Below, in pieces: positions 55,408-64,000 of a stretch of DNA of 64,000 bases. The DNA comes from Planoprotostelium fungivorum. Taxonomy: Eukaryota; Evosea; Variosea; Cavosteliida; Cavosteliaceae. The stretch spans positions 62,001 to 126,000 of the forward strand of contig MDYQ01000031.1 in the NCBI GenBank assembly GCA_003024175.1, written 5' to 3'. The notes beneath the pieces are model-generated. The model had not been told where the DNA came from and searched no databases. It was given only the letters and a program-made list of their open reading frames with translations. Position 1 is the first letter of the stretch. Every line of letters starts with the position of its first letter. The position numbers and the translations under genes are program-made.

Positions 55408-58400
55408 ATGAGTGAAACATCCACCCCCAATGGAAGAGTAAGATCCAACAGCACGGCAGGGACTCTCAGTGTAACAAGTGAGACGTTGTGTGACGACTGC
55501 ACCACTGATTGGAGGCCACAGTTTTAGAGGCGACCAATCTGTCGATACCACCGTCTCTGTCTCTCAGAAGTGAGAATGATCGAGGGGCGAAGGTGGTGAG
55601 CTCACAGAGAATCATAGGTCACACGAACGCAAGAGCCGTTGTCAGCATTGGAAAGAAGAAGGCTTCCACGAAACCAAAGCCAGACACGTTGAGTCCCATC
55701 TGGAACGAAGGACCCTTCATTTTGTAAGGACATTTCATCGGTATCTCCTCACTGTCACCCAGCTTGGACGTCATCCTCGAAGATGTCCTCTGCATCGACG
55801 TCCGACACAAAGTCAACCTCGGCTCAGGTACTTCATTTTCACCCTCGTATCACCTGTGTCTCAACTCTTCAAAGGCTACTCGTTTGGAGATGCCAACGTT
55901 CAGATCGCCACGTGTTGTAATGGAGAGTTGAAGAAGGTGCCCATCTTCCTCAAGGGAAACCAAACCGGAGAGATCACACTGAAATGTGAATTCGACCACG
56001 CCGTTCAACACACAGTGAGCCACCTCACTTGAATACCCCACACGATTCATCTGAAATTTCAGGGAATTCTGGCAGAAGAGCCGAGCCAATCGACCCAGAC
56101 GAACCTAGGTACCATCAACACTCACACGACAACCATCGTCCACAACCACGGTACATTATCATTTTCATCATCATCGTCGCGATCCGATCTGATAGAAGAA
56201 ATAGGAGGCATCGTCAGCGCCAGCCTGAAAGGGCATGAATCCACTTCTCTCCTTCGCAGAACGACGACCAGCGAGGTAGATGACTTCACATTGCATCAGA
56301 CACATCACATCATCACATCATCACATCATCACATCATCACAGCTGACACTCTCTCAGGAGAGCAAACTGGAGGCGACTCGTTCCATGGATTCCACCTCCT
56401 CTGACATTTCGTTGGGCTCTGAAGGGTGAAGACCCGGCGATGACGTGCGATGACATCACCAGGCGAGACAGTAAGGACCTGCAGGCCACTCGTTCAGAGG
56501 AGAGCAAGGGTAGAACGAGATCTCTCATTCGATCTCTGCGTCAAGATCGATACAATAACAAGAATACTTCATTCAAGAAATTGTTCCAGATACCACCAGA
56601 GGATAATCTCAATTACGGTGAGGAATCAGAGTGAGAAGGAGACTGAATGGATCAGACGTGTCGGCCGCGTTGCACAAGCACATGTTACATCACGGAAGGA
56701 TGTACTTGTCGGAACATCACTTGTGAGAAGGAACATTCTCACATTTTCATCTCATCACGACCCAGGTGCTTCTATTCGAAAGTCTTTGGAATCCGAATCA
56801 TCGTGAGAGCCTGTCGAGTGTCGACTCGAATTGAAATTCTTACAGGAGAAGATTGACGTCAATGATATCGTTGCCATAGAGAAGGAGAGCGTCAATCTGG
56901 TCAACCCAGGTATCACCGTGAAGACAAAAGAGACCGAGGTGCTTCATCCTCTCCATGTCTTCACATATTCCATTCTCTTTCACTCTCCGATTTTATTTGA
57001 TTTTATTCTCACCCATTCAGTTCCACTTTGCCTCCTTCTTGTCCCGTGAGAGGACGTACCAGAGATTGTTGTCGTTCTGGAAACCTTCGAACCATCCCCC
57101 ACAGATGACTTCTGATGGAAAATTCATCGTCATGAGTGAGGGTGATCAGTCCGAGGAAGAAGAGATTCTCATCGAAAATTCGATGATCAACACGATGGTC
57201 TTTGAACAAGAAGAGAAGGTGGGACGAGAGTGAAGATAGAGGCTGACACGAGCACAGGCTTTGGATGATGAACTCACCATCGAGTTGTCGTCGAACGATG
57301 ACAAGCAATTGATCCAAGGTACATCACATCGAACATCTACACATCACATCGAACATCTACACATCACATCGAACATCTACACATCACAATCATCGCATCG
57401 TGATGTGACTCATCGATGCAGCGAACAACATGGATGTCATCCACAGTGAAGATTTGGCCTGCACTCCCCTTCAGTTCTTCAGATATTTCTACGCCGACGA
57501 ATCGAATTTCGTCACCACGTATCACAACGCGAGAGGAGACAAAGAGCTCGTTGTAGAACCCTGGTCCTCTCACCCCGAATACGGCAAATACCGAACCCTC
57601 AATTGTGAACATTTCTCTTCTGACGGTCCCATTTTATTTCCTTTTATTTAGCATCTACAACGACTGACATCTTCAGACATCGCGCCGGTCAAAGCTGCCA
57701 TCGGGCCCAGCCAGACGAGATGTGAAGAAGCACAGAGAGCTTACATCAGTAAGGAGAGGATCACCGTGGAGATCGTGTCCAAGTTCTACGACATACCTTA
57801 CGGAGACTACTTCAGAGTCGAATCCATCCACCAAGTTTTGCCGGTGGGAGAAGACAAGTGCAAGTTGACCATGTCTACACAAGTCAATTTCGTCAAGAGA
57901 ACATTCTTCGAAGGTGAGGAAGAGGATTCTACGAAATTTCTGGAAATGTTCTTAGAAGATTCTGAGAAGTTTTGCAGGAAAGATCAAGAATGGAACCATC
58001 ACAGAGATGGGCAACAGTTGTAGAACGTGGTGTCAGCTGGCCCACGCGGAAATTTCGAAGAAAAAGACGACCGAGGCAAAGGCCGTGAAGGGGGAGGGTA
58101 AGGTAGCCAAGGTGACCACCTCACCGGCCCAAATCATTGCGACGCCACCCCCCGTCGCCGTGGTGACACCCCCTCCGGCACCCGTCGTCGTTGTAGAGAA
58201 GACTCTCAGTCCATCCGTGATGGACAATCTACCTCAAGTTCAATTCATCCTCTTTGGCATCTTAGTTCTCTTCTTGTTCATCGTCATGATACAGGTGAGA
58301 GACATGTTTCAAAGTAGAGAGACTGAGAGGTGTCAGATCTCCTTCTTGTCTTCTAGAATGTCTTACCTAGAGGAGAAGATCGAATTTCTCAATCGAGCCC

Positions 58401-58441
58401 TGCTGATGGCGCAGATTCAACAGAATCACGACAGGATGTGA
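55408..58441 (+). CDS. C2-GRAM-VASt protein with C-terminal membrane anchor (Lam/Aster-like lipid transfer)
   Basis: A probable ER-anchored protein at contact sites; VASt domains of yeast Lam/Ysp and animal GRAMD1 carry sterol. The ATG at 55408 (MSETSTPNGRVRSNSTAGTL) is joined by an intron to a C2 domain (ATVLEATNLSIP...GKKKASTKPKPDTLSPIWNE...FKGYSFGDANVQI). A GRAM domain follows (NTSFKKLFQIPPEDNLNY; FYSKVFGIRI; EKIDVNDIVAIEKESV). The VASt domain (about 57430-58060) contains FFRYFYADESNF, VVEPWSSHPEYGKYRTL and YGDYFRVESIHQVL. A Pro/Val-rich linker leads to one helix (FILFGILVLFLFIVMIQ) and a short coiled tail ending at 58441. C2-GRAM-VASt order is known in plant BAGP-type proteins. One intron holds a 20-bp minisatellite; another the recurrent word. 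Confidence 0.85.
56306..56341. repeat. (ATCATCAC)n microsatellite
   Basis: About four copies of an 8-bp unit in an intron of the C2-GRAM-VASt gene. Confidence 0.85.
57321..57388. repeat. 20-bp minisatellite, about 3.4 copies
   Basis: The unit ACATCACATCGAACATCTAC is repeated without change three times, then partially, in a single intron. It contains CATCTAC, part of the recurrent intronic word. Confidence 0.9.
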
Positions 58442-58484
58442 TGATAAAGAAGCTTTCTCGTTCTTTTTCATTTACAGTTTGTGT

Positions 58485-61400
58485 TCAGCTCGTCAGTAGG
58501 CTGCTGTTATCGTCTGCTGACGTAGTGATACCACCCCCTGACGCCATCGTACAATTATTGATGATGACTGCAGCTTGCAGCAGCTGTATGGCTGGCTGAG
58601 ACGATGATAGAGACACATACTCGTTAGACAGAACAGATGGTCCTGTCAGTGTCTCGATCGTTCCTGCGTTGTTGTACAGATACATACGGTTGCCTCTCTG
58701 TATGACGCTACCGCTAGAGATGATAGCGCTGCTCTCAGACGAGCTGATGACAGAGCTGTAGAGCATCATAGCACCTGTGCTATAGATGGACCCGCCTTGA
58801 CTTGGCGCACTGTTATTTACCTGTTTCTTCAGGTCAGCTCCGGGTATTATCATGACAGACTCACAAAGGTACAAGCAGATATGGTAGAGGTGGATTGATC
58901 CGCATAGATCGCCCCTCCCTGTGCAGCTTGGTTCAAGTTGATCGATGCAGAGTTCGATCGCAAGATAGCGCCTGTACACATTCAGAATTCTTAGATTCTC
59001 CTCCAAATTGGTCTCACCCGTCGAAAAGATCACTCCACCGCGTGCAGCGGAGTTTAGAAAGAATGAGCCTCCTTGGAGGTTGGCAGTTCTACTGCTCCAG
59101 ATGAAGCCGCCGTCAGTTGATGCAGCGCAAGAAGAGGCGTTCGATTGGCTGACCAACAGCTGCCCCGTCGAATAGATGCCTCCTCCTCTCATCGCCTGAC
59201 TTCCCACTATCTTACACGAGATCATCGTGATGATGGTCATACCGCTGCCATAGATAGAGCCTGGTCGATGTCACAATGAAAGTATAGATGAATTCCATCA
59301 CCTCCGTTATTATTCGCCGTGTTATTCGTGAACGTGTCAGAAGCGAAAGAGAGCACTCCTCCGTCCGTGTTGACTGCCCCTCCGTTGCTTGACGCTGTGT
59401 TGTTGTAGTACACGTTGTTTGAGCAGAGACGTCTGTCCGCCCTGCGACATGATCACTCCTGACGCTGCACTGTTGCCGCTGAACGTGCTTGATGTGATGG
59501 ACAAGGTAGTAGGACTCGTTCCACTCGTACTGATCGCTGTACGATCGTCAGATATTGACCTCACGGAATGATGAGCTGAATCACCTGCAGTTGTGGCGAT
59601 GTTATTTGAAAAGATACAGTTGGTAAGTGAGAGGGACAATCCGTTGGATACGGATAAAAAACCTAAATTATGAGCACAGGTATAATATGTGGGATAATTC
59701 ACTTTGAGCCGATATGGATGTAAAATTTGTCCGAGACAGCGCTATGGAGGTTACCCCCACCGCATTCAAGATGGGAGAATCATTTGTGATATTCGAGAAC
59801 TGTACTCCGCTGATCTGATGGATGTTGAATATGGTTTTCGACAAAAAATGAGAGTCACACACCTTGAAACTAGAGACGTTGTACAAGCTGATCGACACGT
59901 TGCCACTGATCATGGCTGACGATCCCACAAGCGAGATACTGCTGCCATATCCTGTATAGTTGACGACAAAGCTCGTGAACTGTCCAGACAGACTGATCGT
60001 CAAGTTGCTGCAACCAGCTGCAGCCGTGGCGAAGTCTGTTTCGGTCAATCAGTATCACACCGAATCATTCTTACCTTTGGTAACGTCGTTGGTGGCAGTA
60101 AACAGCCACGTACACACAGAGGGACAAAGAGTCTGAGCTATCGCTGTACTAGTCGCCAGGCAGGGCGAAGGAGGTATACAAGACAGGTAAGGATTCTGTC
60201 TCATGTCACAAGATGTGACGGCAGGTCCTACAGTGGCAGACTTGAACAGCGTGAAGTTGTTGATGCCCAGATCTATGGTCTGCAGAGCTGCCCATCCACT
60301 GACGGAGGGTATGACGCCAGTGAGTAAGTTTGTGTTGAGATTGACTGACGTCAAGTTGCTCAGCTGCGGAAAGGGTACAGAGCCGTTCAGCTGATTGTAA
60401 GACAAGTCCAGCGTCTTCAGCTGTGGCGTGAAGAGAGACGCAGGGATCGGACCAGTGATCAAGTTGTTCTGTGCCGTCAGTGACTGCAGTGATGGCACAT
60501 TCCAGTTGCTGAACAGCGTTCGCAGCTTGTTGCCTTCCACTTTCGGCGTCGTCAGAGCTGTCAAGTTGCGGATGTCAGGAAAGCTTGTGAGGAGGTTGCC
60601 GCCTGACAGATCGATGCTGGTCAAAGAAGAGCTGCCCACTGTCGCAGTCGGATCGAAGTTGGCGATCCTGTTGCCACTGAGAAGTAGAGTGGTCAGGCTC
60701 TGAGACTGCAGATTGGACGGATGGATCGATACGACGTTCGTACAAGTGGTAATCTCCATTTTGACCAGAGAGGGACATCGGCTGATGTCGACTGTTGATC
60801 CCGCAAGCCCGTTGGCTGCCAGAGATCAGTCTTAGAGAATTCTATCAGTCTGACGCTGTCTGGTACAGCGGTCTCTTCGTTTCCTGCCGTGCTGAACAAC
60901 GTGACATCACTCACTAGCATCACCATCAACAACATTTTCACGGTGGTCAACAGTAGTGCGTATCAGGTGGCACACCCAAATCTCAGAAAGTTAACCCTCT
61001 ACGGTGTTGAGAACGGGCATAGATGGTGGATACGGCGGTGCGGTATCTGTCACGAGAGTGAAGCTGAGGTCCATTGAAGTTAGCTTGGTGTAATTACCGA
61101 CCAGTAGAGGTATCGATCCCGTCAGATATTTGTTTCCCGGTGCAGAGAACGTAGCCAGGGTTGATGTCAGACTGACGTGACTGGAATCAAAGCCGATCGA
61201 CGTGAAATTATTATTACTGATATCCAACGTGGACAGCATAGGCTGAAAGAAGACGGATGGCGGTAAACTTCCTCCCAGATTATTGCTGAGAAAGGTCAGG
61301 ATAATGAATCAGACGAACTACTCACAATCCTAAATTGAGACTCGTGAGAAAGGAAAGATTGAGTGGTGGGACAACTCCTGCAAAGGAGTTTGTGCTATTG

Positions 61401-62640
61401 GAGAATTCAGATGGGATATCACGGTGGAAAATCTTCACTTGATGTCTAAGATGCCAAGGAGTGCGAGGGAACTGATCTCGGACATGTTACCGCTCAAGGA
61501 ACAGATCTACAAGAGAAAATCTAAGAGGATCAGAGGTGAGATGGGACTGTGTCGGAGGCCCACCGTCAGATTGACCAAGCTGCTTATGCCAGAGATGGTT
61601 CCAGACCAGTGGTTATATGCTCCGTTGAATTTTTGAAGGGAAATCTATTCTATTTAGAAATGATGATGTGTTCACATCATGGCTCACCGTGTTGTTCAGC
61701 AGACCCATCAGTGGCTGGCTGATGCTGCAGTTTCTGTGATGGATGAGAATACATTTGACCACGATGACTCACGTTAGAATCAGCGACAATAGAGAAGAGG
61801 GCAGAGACACAACATTGTTCGTATTGATCAGCCAGTTATATCTGGTTTCGGTCATCCATGATGCATCGAAGATGATGTCGAGCACTCACCCCACATCCAA
61901 AGACGTTAAATTTGTCATCGTGCTCATATTCGGAATTGTTCCGTTGAGGACGTTGAAACCCAGAATTAAGGTCTTGAGATTATATAGAGATGAGATGTCT
62001 GACGGGATCTGTCTCGATCAGCAACGAAGAAAACACAGACTTTGCGCTCACTCCTCCTGTCAGCTTGTTGTTCGACAGTGTCAGCGAGGTCAGAGCAGTC
62101 AAAGAGGTGAGGCAGCTGGGAATGACGCCACCCAGGGATGGATTTCTGAGAAGAGTAAGACGGAGAGTTGCTGTCAGTTGATGATGTACCCGCTGATCGT
62201 GAGTTGATTGAGATTAGTCAGATTACAGATGGAAACGGGTAACTGTCCGTTCAGATTGATAGTTTGTGCAGTCAAAGAGAGGAGTCGAGGGCCCAGTGAT
62301 CCGATTGCCGGATCTAAGGGACCTCCAGTCACCAGTGTTTGTGAAAGGACGATGCTGTAGGTCCCTGAGCCGCAGGCGACTCCTGTAAAGTCTGCTGCAT
62401 TACACGGCTACGTCTGTTTAGCTCTCTTTCTCGGACCTTCACTCTCACATCTGTCCCTTTCCAGTATAACGCATTACCTTTCCTTCGTCAGTCTCCTCGC
62501 CTGCATACATAATCTACAGTCTCACCTGCTAGGGCTTGCCAGACCTTCTTTAAGGCGGCTGCGTCGTCTGTGGCCAGTGTGGACAGAGCGACGTGAGAGA
62601 AAGACAGCCACAACAACACAAAGAGGTGGGAGCTTATCAT
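58485..62640 (-). CDS. Secreted leucine-rich-repeat protein with a C-terminal Pmp-like beta-helix
   Basis: The start at 62640 gives a signal peptide (SSHLFVLLWLSFSHVALS) followed by DDAAALKKVWQALA, as in LRR N-caps of plant-type LRR proteins. About fifteen LRRs follow, for example LDLSYNQLNGSVPFPQLSNL and LTSVNLNTNLLTGVIP, capped by a Cys cluster (YLSCIPPSPCL...CPSVC). The second half (58485-60050) is a right-handed beta-helix: repeated GG-x-I-[YF]-S-x-G and NNSA units such as RGGGIYSTGQLLV, RGGVIFSTGETNL and QGGSIYSTGAMML, as in Chlamydia Pmp-type repeats. No membrane helix or kinase is seen before the stop at 58485, only 43 bp from the converging gene. Function is probably adhesion or recognition (inference). 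Exon boundaries in 61250-62500 are only roughly placed. Confidence 0.75.
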
Positions 62641-62828
62641 CTCTGTCCTCCTTCGTGTCCTTCGGTGCTTTCTCTCAGGGCAACCTCAACTTGAAGCCGG
62701 AAAGCCAGTCATCAGATGTCTCTCCCCTGTCCTAGCCGTGTCAACCGACAACTGGAGCTCAATTTTACTTCGTAAGGTCGATCATCAGAGCAGCTTCTGG
62801 TGCTTTCACTCTGAAAGTTCCACATAAA

Positions 62829-63223
62829 TCAATACGGTGATAGATGTCCGTCACACGCACCATTCAGAGGTGAACACGTACAAATGTCTCTCGCTTCCTC
62901 GTACACCGTCTCTGTTAGGCTCATTCTACGAGGGATGAAGAACACATAGGTTCTATCCGGCACAGCACCTGGTGTTTCGATCGGTCGAAGAGATGTGTGG
63001 GAGAAATGTGTCACTCTCATTGACCCTCTAAAATGTTGCTCGAGAATCTCCATCGGACAAGGGCACCTCGAACAAAGATCGAACTTGTGTGATATCTTCA
63101 CCGACACCGCACTCTGGACTTGGATAGTCTGTACTCATCTGAATCGAAGTCGGGTGGATCACATGCTGTTGGGCTGAAGATCACCTCGATCACAGAGAAG
63201 TACGGGAAGACTATCAGATACAT
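62829..63223 (-). CDS. Small protein of unknown function, possibly secreted
   Basis: A tentative gene. The ATG at 63223 gives MYLIVFPYFSVIEVIFSPTA, hydrophobic enough to be a signal or anchor, then CDPPDFDSDEYRLSKS. A 29-nt intron (gtgcgg...acaag) joins FDLCSRCPCPMEILEQHFRG and runs to CTCSPLNGACDGHLSPY, stop at 62829. It is about 110 residues and Cys-rich, with a CSRCPC cluster. The intron is shorter than most here, so the model could be wrong. I recognise no family. It lies between the LRR gene start and Elongin C, all on the minus strand. Confidence 0.4.
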
Positions 63224-63358
63224 AACGCTTGATATGAGGTGAATCGTGTGAACGAGCATCGAACATCGCATCAGCTCATACTTTTGGAATGGACAGATTC
63301 GTGTATCACTTGTGTGTGGAAACGAAAAAGACGTAAACCATCTCCACGACGGATCTAT

Positions 63359-63785
63359 TTAAGTATCCAAAAAGTTGGCGGCCATCAACTGTAGCACATG
63401 TGTCAGTTTTCATTTCGTCGAGCTTGATTAACAGATCTTCCATGATTATCTCACCAATTCGAGTGCAATCTCGGGCTCGATTGTAAATTCGGGTATCTCG
63501 CTCGTGATGTTCGTATACTTGAGCTTGTAATAGAAATATTGAATGACCTTCTGCAATATGGGTGTCGATATCTCTCTAAACTCGATGACTCCCCTCTGTT
63601 GTTCCGTAAAAGTACCTATCCACACCTTCAACTCTTCTCTTCCATCCCATTAGCTCACCTGGACCACTCAACATAGATTTGATCAGACCAGAGACCATAG
63701 CGGCCTTCTTGTCTATGATGAATTCATGTCCCTCGTGCGAGATGAGCTTCACAGTCTCAGGTGTTGCTTTGTTTTCTTCGGTCAT
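63359..63785 (-). CDS. ELOC: Elongin C
   Basis: A Skp1-like BTB-fold adaptor of Cullin2/5-type ubiquitin ligases and of the elongin complex. The start at 63785 gives [20 protein letters not shown]. Three exons follow: [21 protein letters not shown] joins [19 protein letters not shown] across a 45-nt intron, then [20 protein letters not shown] and [14 protein letters not shown], and a last exon LMAANFLDT with stop at 63359. It has about 110 residues, the same length as the human protein, and all family landmarks (YTN-x3-[19 protein letters not shown]) are intact. Confidence 0.95.
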
Positions 63786-63851
63786 CTCGTGGTGAGGTGT
63801 CGATCTGTTTCTAAAAACACACAGAAAATCAGGGGTGGAAAACAACTCGCC
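63786..63851. promoter_or_regulatory. 66-bp divergent promoter between Elongin C and the next gene
   Basis: This is the shortest start-to-start distance in the window (63785 minus, 63852 plus). If the plus-strand gene starts at 63894 instead, the gap is 108 bp. Confidence 0.4.
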
Positions 63852-64000
63852 ATGGGTCGGCCTCTGATCACATACACAGACACGCAGACGAACATGTTCG
63901 AGTTAGGGAGGGGTCTAAGATGCCTCTTCCTGCTCCTCATCTGTGTACATGCTAGCCTCGGTATAGAACAACATACATCTTACAAAGTCTCCAAGCAGTT
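63852..64000 (+). CDS. 5' end of a secreted or membrane protein, cut by the window edge
   Basis: The ATG at 63852 ([14 protein letters not shown]) or, more likely, at 63894 ([20 protein letters not shown]) opens a signal-peptide sequence followed by [15 protein letters not shown]. The frame is open to the end of the window. Too little is present to name the product. The second ATG gives a standard signal peptide at the very N-terminus and is preferred. Confidence 0.55.
   Translation, partial: MGRPLITYTDTQTNMFELGRGLRCLFLLLICVHASLGIEQHTSYKVSKQ

Noticed and set aside
55288-55551. In-frame Cys-rich extension upstream of the COMMD start
   Set aside because: It overlaps the first exon and promoter of the divergent C2-GRAM-VASt gene, and the COMM family N-domain starts at 55287. 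Probably chance open frame.
57321-57388. CRISPR-like array
   Set aside because: The 20-bp units are head to tail with no spacers, and the DNA is eukaryotic and intronic. It is a minisatellite.
3888-57662. The CTACAACG word as a TACTAAC-type branch point
   Set aside because: It occurs in both orientations relative to transcription, and many introns without it splice normally. CTGAC or CTAAC-like sequences near the acceptor are better branch-point candidates.
1-64000. Retroelements, Polinton-like elements, tRNA and rRNA genes
   Set aside because: I saw no reverse transcriptase, integrase, capsid, cloverleaf or conserved rRNA segment anywhere in the window.

Overview
The window is nuclear DNA from a gene-dense protist, most likely an amoebozoan. 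The gene content supports this: a class I myosin with TH1 and SH3 tail, several TKL kinases with ankyrin, SAM or LIM domains, a PP2A B'' subunit, a myotubularin, and a fungal-type Zn2Cys6 regulator. A variosean/protosteloid amoeba is my best guess, but that is inference. Nearly every gene is cut by short GT-AG introns, many only about 35-50 nt, and genes sit 50-400 bp apart on both strands. I found no rRNA, tRNA, CRISPR array, retroelement or recognisable DNA transposon.

Layout. 0-5 kb: a C2H2-finger protein, an unknown protein and a secreted GH5 glycosidase with tandem Cys-rich C-terminal modules. 5-11.4 kb: a repetitive hydrophilic protein and the myosin I gene. 12-22 kb: a Lys-rich small protein, a ubiquitin-fold/ankyrin/SAM/TKL kinase, a choline/ethanolamine phosphotransferase, a Zn2Cys6-PAS regulator and a CAMK-like kinase. 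22-33 kb: PH-GRAM-myotubularin-PH, ATP23 protease, a ferric-reductase-type oxidoreductase, a tautomerase, a MAP kinase kinase and a myristoylated EF-hand protein. 33-42 kb: a LIM-domain TKL kinase and a P5B ATPase. 42-50 kb: a MORN protein behind a 275-bp tandem duplication, ADA2, PP2A B'' and an unknown secretory protein. 50-64 kb: a receptor with TIG and GPS motifs joined through one membrane helix to a degenerate kinase, then COMMD, C2-GRAM-VASt, an LRR/beta-helix secreted protein, a small unknown, Elongin C and the start of another secreted protein.

Many products act in signalling, phosphoinositide or lipid handling, and the cortex (myosin I, talin-F0-like kinase, LIM kinase, myotubularin, VASt protein, phospholipid synthesis). 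They are not an operon. Several divergent pairs share 65-160 bp between start codons.

The strongest unexplained signal is in the introns. A short word, CATCTACAACG or its reverse complement, recurs in about 28 introns of unrelated genes in both orientations, sometimes as a perfect palindrome or hairpin and sometimes next to a GTCACGTGAC palindrome. Exact longer words are also shared between introns of different genes. This looks like an intron-seeding or intron-homogenising process. The best protein candidate for novelty is the GPS-motif receptor with an inactive-looking kinase at 49804-54263.
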